Made by a program: the position numbers and the translations under genes
Shown: positions 41,329 through 49,647 of the stretch, in pieces
How positions within the stretch are numbered: the first letter of the stretch is position 1
Layout of the letters: each line of letters begins with the position of its first letter
The notes under the pieces: model-generated
What the model was told of the DNA's origin: nothing
Database searches by the model: none
What the model saw: only the letters and a program-made list of their open reading frames with translations
Origin: Terripilifer sp031921685
GTDB taxonomy: Bacteria > Pseudomonadota > Alphaproteobacteria > Rhizobiales > Beijerinckiaceae
Direction: 5' to 3'
Assembly: GCF_031921685.1 (NCBI RefSeq)
Contig: NZ_JAPDHU010000002.1
Location: 868,001-932,000 of the forward strand
DNA: 64,000 bases

Positions 41329-41748
41329 TTAGACGACATCATATCGCAGATGAACCATATCGCCCGGCAACCGTTCGACCGATTGAAGACTTAACCGGCG
41401 CGGTGCGCCGGCCGCACGATCGAAAGTCGTCGGAACGTTCATCGTGCCATCGGCCAGCAGCATGATCAGCAGGCTGATTTCATCGATCAATCCGGCGGAC
41501 AGGAAACTGCCATTGATCCCGCCGCCACCTTCGAGCAGCAGTCGCTCGATGCCGAACTCCTCCGCGAGCACGCTCAACGCCCGCGCCAGATCGATCTGCG
41601 TTCGTCCGGCGAAAATGTAGGAGATGCCATCACGGCGCAGCTCGGCCAGATGATCGTCCGACACGCTTTCGCTTAAGACGGCCACGAGATGATCGCCATT
41701 CACCGCACTGATGTTGAGATGCAGTTTGCCGCCGCCATCAATGGCGAT
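41329..41748 (-). pseudogene. RibD_C-type (dihydrofolate reductase family) gene, 5' half deleted
   Basis: The C-terminal half of a RibD_C/DHFR-fold reductase is intact: HLVAVLSESVSDDHLAELRR, ISYIFAGR, FGIERLLLEGGGGINGSFLS, LIDEISLLIMLLADG, to the stop at 41329. Reading upstream, homology continues as IAIDGGGKLHLNISAV to about 41746, then a stop codon at 41755-41757 interrupts. The missing N-terminal half includes the cofactor-binding start of the fold. It abuts, head to head, the LysR fragment at 41748. A GTG at 41703 could start a peptide, but the enzyme is surely inactive. Confidence 0.82.
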
Positions 41749-42071
41749 ACTGCATCAATCTGCGCCTGCCGACCTATGGCGGCATTTATGTCTGGGAATT
41801 CGAAAAAGACAGGCATGAACTGAAAGTGCGGGTCGACGGACAATTGATCTTCAACAACATCGGCTTGCGCGTGAATGCCGCGCTTGCCGGCCTAGGCCTG
41901 GCCTATCTGCCGGAAGATCATATCCACAATCTACTTGCGGCCGGACGGCTTATCACGGTGCTTGACGACTGGTGCCCGCCGTTTCCGGGCTATCACCTCT
42001 ATTACCCAAGCCGCCGGCAATCCTCGCCGGCTTTCGCGCTACTGGTCGACAAACTGCGCTACAGGGGCTGA
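41748..42071 (+). pseudogene. LysR family regulator, only the C-terminal effector part remains
   Basis: The frame reads YCINLRLPTYGGIYVWEFEK (41748 onward), then DGQLIFNNIGLRVNAALAGL, GLAYLPEDHI, GRLITVLDDWCPPFPGYHLY, YPSRRQSSPAFALLVDKLRY to the stop at 42069-42071. This is the last third of a CrgA-like LysR effector domain. The wHTH and first effector subdomain are absent. It joins the beheaded reductase within a few bases of 41748, so one deletion removed both 5' ends and the shared promoter. Confidence 0.85.
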
Positions 42072-42120
42072 TCCGCTCTCCGGAACGGGAGAGCGGATCA
42101 ACATCCTTCAATATCCAACT

Positions 42121-42579
42121 TCAATGTCCAAGAGCGCCGGCTTCCTGTCGCACGGCAGCGTTGAGCCGGTTCCAGACATTGATCACGCCGATCGTCAGGA
42201 TCAGCGCCGACAACGCCCTTTCGTCATAATGGCGCGTCGCATCGGCCCAGATGTCGTCAGGCACCGGATCGCCTTTGTCGGCAACGCGCGTGACGGCCTC
42301 GGTAAGATCGAGCGCCGCGCGTTCAGCATCGCTGAACCAGGGCGTGTCGCGCCAGGCGGCAACTGCGAAGATACGGTCTTCGTTCTGGCCGAGTTTTTTC
42401 AATTCGCGGGCGTGCATATGAACGCAAACGCTGCAACCGTTGATCTGGCTGGCCCGCAGATGGACGAGTTCGCGAGTCACCTCCGGCAAGCCTTCCTGAT
42501 GGGTCGCCTTGCTGAGCGCGAGCATCGCCTGCATCGCATCGGGCAGCACGAAAACAGGATGGGTCATGCGTGCTTTCAT
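42121..42579 (-). CDS. Carboxymuconolactone decarboxylase/AhpD-like protein
   Basis: A 152-residue protein from ATG 42579 (GAGGAGAATT just upstream). The AhpD-type active site is LVHLRASQINGCSVCVHMHA, with CxxC followed by HxH (~40-59). Such all-helical proteins are alkylhydroperoxide reductases or related peroxidatic enzymes. It is divergent from an ECF41 sigma factor; members of this family are the standard ECF41 partner genes. A promoter-like TGTGACA-N17-CGTC faces it. Confidence 0.93.
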   Translation of the reverse strand: MKARMTHPVFVLPDAMQAMLALSKATHQEGLPEVTRELVHLRASQINGCSVCVHMHARELKKLGQNEDRIFAVAAWRDTPWFSDAERAALDLTEAVTRVADKGDPVPDDIWADATRHYDERALSALILTIGVINVWNRLNAAVRQEAGALGH

Positions 42580-42629
42580 GATAATTCTCCTCAAAAGTTC
42601 AATCTCTTGACGCCGGTGCCCAGCCTGTC

Positions 42630-42656
42630 TGTCACATCGGCCGGGTGTCGTTCGTC
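42630..42656 (+). promoter_or_regulatory. ECF41-type promoter (autoregulatory)
   Basis: TGTCACA (42630-42636) and CGTC (42653-42656), spacing exactly 16 bp, match the ECF41 promoter consensus. It lies 36 bp before the sigma factor ATG. On the other strand the same -35 element reads TGTGACA with CGTC 17 bp away (plus-strand GACG at 42609-42612), giving a possible weaker promoter for the AhpD-like gene. Confidence 0.72.
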
Positions 42657-42692
42657 ATGGTCTTGACGGAACCGGCAAGGGAAACGTGACCG

Positions 42693-43559
42693 ATGACGGA
42701 AGAAAATTTTCTCGCCCAGCAATTCGACCAGAAGCGCGGCCATCTGCGCGCCGTCGCCTATCGCATGCTGGGTTCGCTGCCCGAGGCGGAAGACGCGGTG
42801 CAGGAGACCTGGCTGCGGCTGGCCCGCAGCGATACAGGCGACGTCGACAATCTCGGCGGCTGGCTGACCACCGCGGTGGCGCGGGTCTGTCTCGACATGC
42901 TGCGCCAGCGCAAGGCGCGCCGGGAAGAAGCCTTCGACGACGGCCCAGAGCCGGCCGCGTCCGGCGCCAGCGTCGATCCGGATCAGGAAATGGCCATGGC
43001 CGATGCGGTCGGGCTGGCCTTGATGGTGGTGCTGGAAAAGCTGGCGCCGGCCGAGCGCATCGCCTTCGTCTTGCACGACATGTTCGACATTTCCTTCGAC
43101 GATATCGCGCCGATCGTGCAGCGCTCACCGGTCGCCGCGCGGCAATTGGCGAGTCGAGCCCGCCGCCGCGTCCAAGGCACCGAGGAATCTCGAACGACGG
43201 ACCGGACGCGACAGCGCCAAGTCGTCGAAGCCTTTTTAGCCGCCTCGCGCGGCGGCGATTTTGCCGGCCTGCTCGCCGTGCTCGCTCCCGACGTCGCGTT
43301 TCATGCCGACCCTGTCGCGGCGCGCCTCGATGCAGTGGCCGAGCTGCGCGGCGCCCAACAGGTCGCCACCGCCTTCAAGGGCCGCGCCCGCAGCGCCTTT
43401 CCCGCGCTCATCAATGGCACCGTCGGCGCTCTGGTGGCGCCGAGGGGCAAGCTGCTGGTCGTTTTGGCGATTACCGTGGAGGAGGGACGTATCGTCGGCA
43501 TCGAGGCGATCGCCGATCCGCAACGGCTCGCGACGCTCGACGTGCGCCTGCTGAAATGA
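42693..43559 (+). CDS. ECF41-type RNA polymerase sigma factor (SigJ-like)
   Basis: A 288-residue sigma factor. Sigma-2 spans ~10-75 (AYRMLGSLPEAEDAVQETWL) and sigma-4 ~115-165 (LAPAERIAFVLHDMFDISFD; VAARQLASRARRRV). A C-terminal SnoaL-like extension follows from ~175 (RQRQVVEAFLAASRGGDFAG; DPVAARLDAVAELRG). That layout without an anti-sigma gene is characteristic of ECF41, in which the extension regulates the protein itself. It is divergent from the AhpD-like partner and has a consensus ECF41 promoter of its own. Confidence 0.93.
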   Translation: MTEENFLAQQFDQKRGHLRAVAYRMLGSLPEAEDAVQETWLRLARSDTGDVDNLGGWLTTAVARVCLDMLRQRKARREEAFDDGPEPAASGASVDPDQEMAMADAVGLALMVVLEKLAPAERIAFVLHDMFDISFDDIAPIVQRSPVAARQLASRARRRVQGTEESRTTDRTRQRQVVEAFLAASRGGDFAGLLAVLAPDVAFHADPVAARLDAVAELRGAQQVATAFKGRARSAFPALINGTVGALVAPRGKLLVVLAITVEEGRIVGIEAIADPQRLATLDVRLLK

Positions 43560-43562
43560 GGC

Positions 43563-44717
43563 TCACGCCGCCAGTTCGACCCGGTTTCGGCCTTCCTGTT
43601 TGGCGCGATAGAGCGCCTTGTCGGCGCGGCGCATGATGTCGGCAAAGCTGCGGTCGTCGGACTGGCGCACGGCGACGCCAACGGAAACGGTGATTGGAAC
43701 GGTCGTGGCCGCGAAATTGAACGGGTCGGCGGCGACAGACAGGCGCAAGCGCTCGGCTGCCATCTCCGCCTCACGCAGATCAAGATCGTTGAGGAGAACC
43801 ACGAATTCCTCGCCACCGGAGCGTGCGACCAGATCGATCTTGCGGGTTCCCGCCTGCAAGCGACCGGCGACATGGACGAGTGCCTTATCGCCGAACTCGT
43901 GACCATAAGTGTCGTTGATCGTCTTGAAGGCGTCGATGTCCAGAACGGCGACCGCAAGCCTGCGGCTGCGTTCCGCAGCCAGCTTGAACTGTCCGGCGCC
44001 GGTTTCGGTGAGTGTGCGGCGATTGGCAAGGCCGGTCAGATAGTCGGTCGAGGCGGCACGCTCCCACTGGCGGCGGATCTGGTCGGAACACATCAAGACG
44101 AAGGCGGTGGCGCCGACCACCGGCAGGACGGTCATGAACAGAGGCGTCGCCAGATTCATCCAGCTCGAATTGTCGGTGATCCTGAAATCCGACTCCATCG
44201 GCAGGAAAATGTAGAAGAGCATCCGCGCGACGGTGAAGCCGACAGCGGCGATCAGAATGCCCGTCAGCATTCTCCGGCTCGAGGCCGTATCCCGATGGGC
44301 GAGCAAAACCCGAACCGCGGCCACCATGAGCCAGATCCAAGCCAGCGCGACGACGATGATCCGTATTTTGGTATTTGGGTGAATGGCCGAGAACCAGAAC
44401 ACCGTGAAGGTTCCGATGAACACGGGCACCAGATCGATGAGCTTTGGCTGCAACCCGTAGAACCGGCGCAGCGCCCACACATAGGCGACGAGGCCAAATA
44501 GGAACGCGCTGTTAGCGACCGTCACTGTTAGCGGCAGCGGCATCAGCCATTCGAAGGCGAAAAAAATGCAGCCGAAGGCGACGAGCAGAGTACCGGCCTG
44601 CCAGCTTAATGCGGCGGGACGCAGATTCACCGGCAGATCGCGATGAAGCAGGCCGAGAACGCTGCCGTTCGCGAGCATCATCACGGAGACAATGATGAAA
44701 GCCGTGGTTGAATCCAT
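43563..44717 (-). CDS. Membrane diguanylate cyclase (GGDEF domain)
   Basis: A 384-residue protein. The N-terminal half has about six membrane helices (e.g. LLVAFGCIFFAFEWLMPLPL, ~45-64; IIVVALAWIWLMVAAVRVLL). The GGDEF domain spans ~215-384: STDYLTGLANRRTLTE, VAVLDIDAFKTINDTYGHEF, and the active-site ARSGGEEFVVLL. RKID five residues upstream is an RxxD inhibitory I-site. It should make cyclic di-GMP with product inhibition. It converges with the ECF41 gene. The signal sensed by the membrane part is unknown. Confidence 0.93.
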   Translation of the reverse strand: MDSTTAFIIVSVMMLANGSVLGLLHRDLPVNLRPAALSWQAGTLLVAFGCIFFAFEWLMPLPLTVTVANSAFLFGLVAYVWALRRFYGLQPKLIDLVPVFIGTFTVFWFSAIHPNTKIRIIVVALAWIWLMVAAVRVLLAHRDTASSRRMLTGILIAAVGFTVARMLFYIFLPMESDFRITDNSSWMNLATPLFMTVLPVVGATAFVLMCSDQIRRQWERAASTDYLTGLANRRTLTETGAGQFKLAAERSRRLAVAVLDIDAFKTINDTYGHEFGDKALVHVAGRLQAGTRKIDLVARSGGEEFVVLLNDLDLREAEMAAERLRLSVAADPFNFAATTVPITVSVGVAVRQSDDRSFADIMRRADKALYRAKQEGRNRVELAA

Positions 44718-45383
44718 GTTGACCGGAAAGCCTTCGCCCTCGATCCCTTGAATGTCGTGGTCGCCGGTTAAGATTCCGGGCGCGTTGTGGAGTGTGAGGC
44801 TTAGTCGACGCGGGTCTGGTACAGCTTCCCTTTGGTCGTGTCACGCCATGGCCGGACTAAACGACCGCTTTGTCTGCGAAAATACGTTGGCGGGACCATT
44901 ACTGCGGCATGTGCGAACGCATTTCGGGAATCAGCCGTCAGGACCGATCCGAACAGAGAGCAGGGCGACAACCTGGCTTTTCCCGTTCGAGACCAAGGCG
45001 CTTAGCCGGAAAAATACAATCGGCTATAAACAAGGTTAATATTATATTTTACATATGGTTATGAAGATAAATTGGAGTAAAACATCAACAATTGAGCGCT
45101 GCGACACCCCGTGAGCCGCAATTCCGTCCTATTTCACCGGACATTCGCGGGATATACATACTGAAGCTGAGATTTGGTTGAACAGCCCATCGGGCAGAGG
45201 ACTGACGCAGGGGATTTAGGGGCATTGCGATTTAAATCTTCTGTAACCTCAACAGGCAATAAACCCACTCGGGTGTATTTGAACCAATGGCGCGATGGCG
45301 TTACCATCATCACCGGGACTATCCGGACTCGCTTCAATTGGTTTGCACGCCCGCTGTGGCTTTCGAGTGATGCGTACTGCCCG
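44718..45383. other. Non-coding gap before rlpA
   Basis: About 665 bp between the diguanylate cyclase start and the rlpA start chosen here. It includes an AT-rich segment (about 45000-45085) that could hold the rlpA or diguanylate cyclase promoter. The rlpA frame stays open from 45174 but shows no homology there. No RNA gene, repeat or recognised motif was found. Confidence 0.5.
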
Positions 45384-46484
45384 ATGACAGATAAGCACCG
45401 CGTGAGCGGCGACGATTTCATTGTGCCTGCAGGCACCTCCGGCCGCCGTTCCGCCGGACGTTGTATGACAGGCCTTGCCTTGCTCCTGGCCGCTGCGACC
45501 ATTGCCGGTTGCGCCCAGCAGCCGTCCGGCGGCGGCGTGCGCCGCAGTGCCACCAAGGAATATTTCCCCGAAGGCCGCTATGGTCGCGCCAGCGCCCGCG
45601 TGGTAGCCGACGGAGAAGCGGTGCCACGTGGCGGCGGACAGTATCTCGTTGGCCGCGCCTATACGATCGCCGGCCGTCGCTATGTGCCGCGCGAAATGGC
45701 GCCAGGCCAAAGCCAGGTCGGCATGGCCTCGTGGTATGGCGACGCTTTCCACGGCCGCAAGACCGCCAATGGCGAAGTCTATGATATGAGTTCGGTTTCG
45801 GCCGCTCATCCGACCATGCCGCTGCCGAGCTATGCCCGCGTCACCAATACGCGCAACGGCCGCTCCATCATCGTGCGCGTCAATGATCGCGGCCCGTTCC
45901 ACGCCGGCCGCGTCATGGACGTGTCGAAACGGGTGGCCGACGCCCTCGATTTCCGCCGCGCCGGCACCGGCCAGGTCAAGGTGGACTATCTCGGTCCTGC
46001 CGGTCTTGGCGGTTCCGACGACCAAATCCTGATCGCGACGCTCACCGACGACGGTCGTCCGGCGAGCCTGCCGGGCATGCCGACGGCGGCACCGACGACG
46101 ATGATTGCTCAGGCGGAACCGACTCCGACGCCGGTCGCCTATGCGCCGCCGCCCCGTCCGGCCCCCGCGCCAGTTCCCGAGGAAGCACCGCGCGCTGTCA
46201 CCGTCGTGACCACGTCGTCACCCCGGTCCGAAGCGCCGCAGAACAGTACGCCCTTGCCATCGACGTCGCCCCTGCCGCCGTCACGGCCCTTCGATCTGGG
46301 CACGATCCCCGGCGCCGACGTGCCGATTGTCGCGACCAAACGGCTCCAGAGCGCCAGCAACGCGACCTTCTTCGCGCCGCCCTCGAAAGTTACCTCGACC
46401 CTGATCAAGCGGCACCCCTTTGACAATGTCGATACCCGTGGCTTGCAGTCTCTGATCAACCGCGAAACCCGCTCGGGTCGTTGA
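45384..46484 (+). CDS. rlpA: RlpA-family septal ring lytic transglycosylase (lipoprotein)
   Basis: About 366 residues from ATG 45384. A later ATG (45465) gives a tidy lipoprotein signal, MTGLALLLAAATIAGCAQQP with lipobox IAGC, and may be the true start. The double-psi beta-barrel reads GMASWYGDAFHGRKTANGEV, LPSYARVTNTRNGRSIIVRV, NDRGPFHAGRVMDVSKR. The C-terminus is a Pro/Ala-rich linker without a SPOR domain. RlpA cleaves denuded peptidoglycan glycans at the septum. It is first of the row rlpA - dacA - tmk - holB - metG - tatD. Confidence 0.9.
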   Translation: MTDKHRVSGDDFIVPAGTSGRRSAGRCMTGLALLLAAATIAGCAQQPSGGGVRRSATKEYFPEGRYGRASARVVADGEAVPRGGGQYLVGRAYTIAGRRYVPREMAPGQSQVGMASWYGDAFHGRKTANGEVYDMSSVSAAHPTMPLPSYARVTNTRNGRSIIVRVNDRGPFHAGRVMDVSKRVADALDFRRAGTGQVKVDYLGPAGLGGSDDQILIATLTDDGRPASLPGMPTAAPTTMIAQAEPTPTPVAYAPPPRPAPAPVPEEAPRAVTVVTTSSPRSEAPQNSTPLPSTSPLPPSRPFDLGTIPGADVPIVATKRLQSASNATFFAPPSKVTSTLIKRHPFDNVDTRGLQSLINRETRSGR

Positions 46485-46568
46485 TTTTCAAGGCCTGAGG
46501 GCGCACATTCCCGGGCAAGAGTCCGGGCGGATCAGCGGTCCGCCCGATGCCCCGGATGGCCCGATTTC

Positions 46569-47774
46569 ATGTCCGCCCTGACAGCCTGTTTCACATCCAA
46601 TCCGCTCGTGCGCCTGACCGCGCCACTGCTGGCGGTCGCCCTGGCTTTGGTACCTGCCGGGGCGCGGGCGCAAACCATCACGACATCGGCCACCTGGGCG
46701 ATCCTGATGGATGCCGATACCCAGAGCGTCCTATTCGAGAAGAACGCCGATCAGCTCATGTCGCCGGCGTCGCTGGTCAAGATCATGACCGCGGAACTCG
46801 TGTTCAAGGAACTGAAGGAAGATCGGCACACCCTCGATGAAACCTTCGTCATGTCCGAGAACGCCTGGCGGCGTGGCGGTGCGCCATCTGGCGGCTCCAG
46901 CATGTTCGCGCCCGTCAACAGTCAGGTGCGCATCGAGGATCTGCTGCGCGGCTTGATCATCCAATCCGGCAATGATGCGGCGATCGCGCTCGCCGAAGGC
47001 ATGGCCGGCAGCGAGGAAACCTTCGCCGCGCTGATGACCAAGCGAGCGCGGGAACTCGGCTTGCGCGATTCCACCTTCAAGAACGCCTGGGGCCGGTTCG
47101 ATCCGGAACAGAAGGTGACGGCACGCGATCTCGCCCGTCTGTCTCTGCACATCATCAAGACCTATCCGGACTACTACAAATATTTTGGCGAGCCCGAATT
47201 CACCTGGAACAAGATCCGTCAGACCAACCGCAATCCACTGCTGACGATGAATATCGGCGCCGATGGCCTGAAGACCGGCAATATCGAGGATTCCGGCTTC
47301 GGCCTCGTCGGCTCGACGGTGGAGAACGGCCAGCGCCTCATCCTCGTGCTCAACGGTGCGAAGACCGCCCGCGAACGAGCCGAGGAAGCCCGCAAACTGC
47401 TGACCTGGGGCATGCGCGGCTTCGATCACAAGAATATCTACGCGGCTGGCGAGCCGGTCGGCGCCGCCAAGGTTTATGGCGGTGCGCAAGGCAGCGTCGA
47501 TCTCGTCTCCGATCTGCCGATCCGAGTGATGGTGCCGCGCGGTTCGACCGACCGGCTCAGCGGGCGGATCGTCTACACCGGCCCGCTGATCCCACCCGTG
47601 CGGCAGGGCGACGAGGTGGCGCGGCTAAAAATCTACCGCGGTCAGGTTTTGGCTCTCGACACGCCGCTGAAAGCAGCCGAAACCGTCGACAAGGGTACCT
47701 TGCGCCAGCAGGCCCTCGACGCCGGGCTTGAATGGTTCTCAGGCCTCATCCGCAAATATGTGTTCAAGAGCTGA
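46569..47774 (+). CDS. D-alanyl-D-alanine carboxypeptidase (penicillin-binding protein)
   Basis: A 401-residue S11 peptidase with signal peptide (APLLAVALALVPAGARAQ). Catalytic motifs: SLVKIM (SxxK, ~65-70), SGNDAA (SxN, ~131-136) and LKTGNIE (KTG, ~234-240). A C-terminal beta domain follows with an amphipathic tail (SGLIRKYVFKS). It trims the peptidoglycan stem pentapeptide in the periplasm. Its stop overlaps the tmk start as TGATG. Confidence 0.95.
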   Translation: MSALTACFTSNPLVRLTAPLLAVALALVPAGARAQTITTSATWAILMDADTQSVLFEKNADQLMSPASLVKIMTAELVFKELKEDRHTLDETFVMSENAWRRGGAPSGGSSMFAPVNSQVRIEDLLRGLIIQSGNDAAIALAEGMAGSEETFAALMTKRARELGLRDSTFKNAWGRFDPEQKVTARDLARLSLHIIKTYPDYYKYFGEPEFTWNKIRQTNRNPLLTMNIGADGLKTGNIEDSGFGLVGSTVENGQRLILVLNGAKTARERAEEARKLLTWGMRGFDHKNIYAAGEPVGAAKVYGGAQGSVDLVSDLPIRVMVPRGSTDRLSGRIVYTGPLIPPVRQGDEVARLKIYRGQVLALDTPLKAAETVDKGTLRQQALDAGLEWFSGLIRKYVFKS

Positions 47775-48529
47775 TGGCCAAACGTACCAGGTTCGCAAAG
47801 CGGCAAGCGCCGCGCCGAGGTTTATTCATCACCTTTGAAGGCGGCGAGGGTGGGGGCAAGTCCACCCATGTGAAGCGGCTCCTGGCCCATTTGCAGGCGC
47901 TGGACCTACCGGCCATCGCGACGCGCGAGCCGGGCGGTTCGCCCAAGGCCGAGGAAATCCGCCAGGTCATCCTCTCCGGCGCGGCCGCGCCTTTGGGACC
48001 GGCGGCCGAGGCACTGCTCTTCGCGGCGGCGCGCATTGACCATCTCGACCAGACGATCCGGCCCGCGCTGGCCCGCGGCGACGTCGTCGTCTGCGATCGC
48101 TTCGCGGATTCGACCCGCGCCTATCAGGGCGCGCTCGGCAATCTCGACAAGCGGTTCATGGACGGGCTCGAGCGCATCACCATTGGTGATACGCGCCCCG
48201 ATCTCACCTTGATCCTCGATCTGCCGGCCACAGAAGGGCTGGCGCGTGCCACGGCGCGGCGCGGCGATGCCGCCGTCGATCGGTTCGAAGGGGAGAACGA
48301 GGCTTTCCACACCGCCTTGCGCCAATGTTTTCTCGACATCGCGGCAGCGGAGCCGGGGCGCTGCGTCGTGATCGACGCGACGCGCACCCGCGATGAAGTC
48401 GAAGCGGCAATCTGGGACGCGGTGAAACCGCGTCTCGTCAAGGCGCGGCTGCTGCCGTCCGAACCGACAGTTCGCAAGAAAGCCGGTGCAGTCGATGGCG
48501 CCAAAACCGTTTCGAGGAGCGCCCCGTGA
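47774..48529 (+). CDS. tmk: Thymidylate kinase
   Basis: A 251-residue kinase starting at ATG 47774, which overlaps the previous stop. P-loop FEGGEGGGKSTHVK (~20-33), TREPGGSPKAEEIR (~52-65), VCDRFADSTRAYQG (~103-116) and a LID region RATARRGDAAVDRFE (~153-167). It phosphorylates dTMP to dTDP. The C-terminus is about 35 residues longer than usual and leads directly into holB, whose GTG overlaps the tmk stop by 4 bp. Confidence 0.96.
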   Translation: MAKRTRFAKRQAPRRGLFITFEGGEGGGKSTHVKRLLAHLQALDLPAIATREPGGSPKAEEIRQVILSGAAAPLGPAAEALLFAAARIDHLDQTIRPALARGDVVVCDRFADSTRAYQGALGNLDKRFMDGLERITIGDTRPDLTLILDLPATEGLARATARRGDAAVDRFEGENEAFHTALRQCFLDIAAAEPGRCVVIDATRTRDEVEAAIWDAVKPRLVKARLLPSEPTVRKKAGAVDGAKTVSRSAP

Positions 48530-49620
48530 GCCGCCGCCCGAGCACCCGCGCCGGCGATGGTGAGGCAGCGCCGGAAAGCGATCGCTTTCACAACGCGCCG
48601 CATCCGCGCGATGCCACCACGCTTTTCGGCCATGGCGCCGCCGAACAGGAACTATTGTCGGCCTATCGCAGTGGCCGGCTGCCCTCCGCCTGGCTGATCG
48701 GCGGCAAGGAAGGGATCGGCAAGGCAACGCTGGCCTGGCGCTTCGCCAAATTCATCCTCGCCCATGGCGATCCACGCCTGCCGGCCGTAACGCGCGCCAC
48801 GGATCTCTCCGTCGATCCGAACAATCCGGCCGTGCATCGCATCCAGTCGCAATCCCATACCGACGTGACCGTGCTGCGCCGCGCCTACGATCCCAAGGGC
48901 AAGCGCCACTACACCGAAATCCGCATCGACGACGTGCGTCGCGTCATCGACATGTTTCACCATGCATCCGGGGAGGGCGGCTGGCGTGTCGCCATCGTTG
49001 ACAGCGCCGAGGATCTCAACGGATCGAGCGCCAATGCGCTCTTGAAGTTGATTGAGGAACCGCCGCCGCGCTCGCTCTTTCTCATCGTATCCCATCGTCC
49101 AGCGCAGGTGCTCACCACGATCCGTTCGCGCACGCGCAAATTGAATCTCGGCGAACTGACGCCTGAAGCCATCATCGAGACGGTGAATTCGCTCGGTGGC
49201 ACCTTCGCGGAAACGGACCAGCGCCGGCTCACCGAGGCGGCACGTCGTAGCGGCGGTTCGGTTCGCGATACCCTGCGGCTGCTCTCCGGCGACAGCCTCA
49301 CCCTGATCGAGGCCGTCGATGGGCTGTTGGGTCACCTGCCCACGGTCGATTGGCGGCGCGTGCATGGGCTCGCTGACAAACTCACCGGCCGCGAGGCGAC
49401 GGAGGAGTTTGAGGCCATGATTTCAGCGATTTTCGACTGGATCGACGCGCGCGTGCGCCAAGGCGCCCCAGAAGGCGCCCGCCTTGCGCCGCTGGCGGAG
49501 GTATGGGACAAGATCGCGCTCTCGGCGCGCGAGACGATGGCCCTGAATCTCGACCGCCGGACCTTCATCTTGAACGCCTTTACCGATCTGTCCACGGCCG
49601 TGCAGGCCGCGCGAACGTGA
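48526..49620 (+). CDS. holB: DNA polymerase III subunit delta'
   Basis: A 364-residue clamp-loader subunit. It shows LIGGKEGIGKATLAWRFAKF (~45-64, modified P-loop), the SAEDLNGSSANALLKLIEEP stretch (~161-180), LFLIVSHRPAQVLTTIRSRT (~185-204) and PPPRS, as in alphaproteobacterial HolB. It has GTG as start, translationally coupled to tmk. It is part of the gamma complex that loads the beta clamp. Confidence 0.93.
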   Translation: MSRRPSTRAGDGEAAPESDRFHNAPHPRDATTLFGHGAAEQELLSAYRSGRLPSAWLIGGKEGIGKATLAWRFAKFILAHGDPRLPAVTRATDLSVDPNNPAVHRIQSQSHTDVTVLRRAYDPKGKRHYTEIRIDDVRRVIDMFHHASGEGGWRVAIVDSAEDLNGSSANALLKLIEEPPPRSLFLIVSHRPAQVLTTIRSRTRKLNLGELTPEAIIETVNSLGGTFAETDQRRLTEAARRSGGSVRDTLRLLSGDSLTLIEAVDGLLGHLPTVDWRRVHGLADKLTGREATEEFEAMISAIFDWIDARVRQGAPEGARLAPLAEVWDKIALSARETMALNLDRRTFILNAFTDLSTAVQAART

Positions 49621-49647
49621 CTCGCGAAATGAGTTTGTGAAACGAAA

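Noticed and set aside
44752..45039. A 95-residue open frame in the gap before rlpA
   Set aside because: No ribosome site, domain or sensible composition; probably random.
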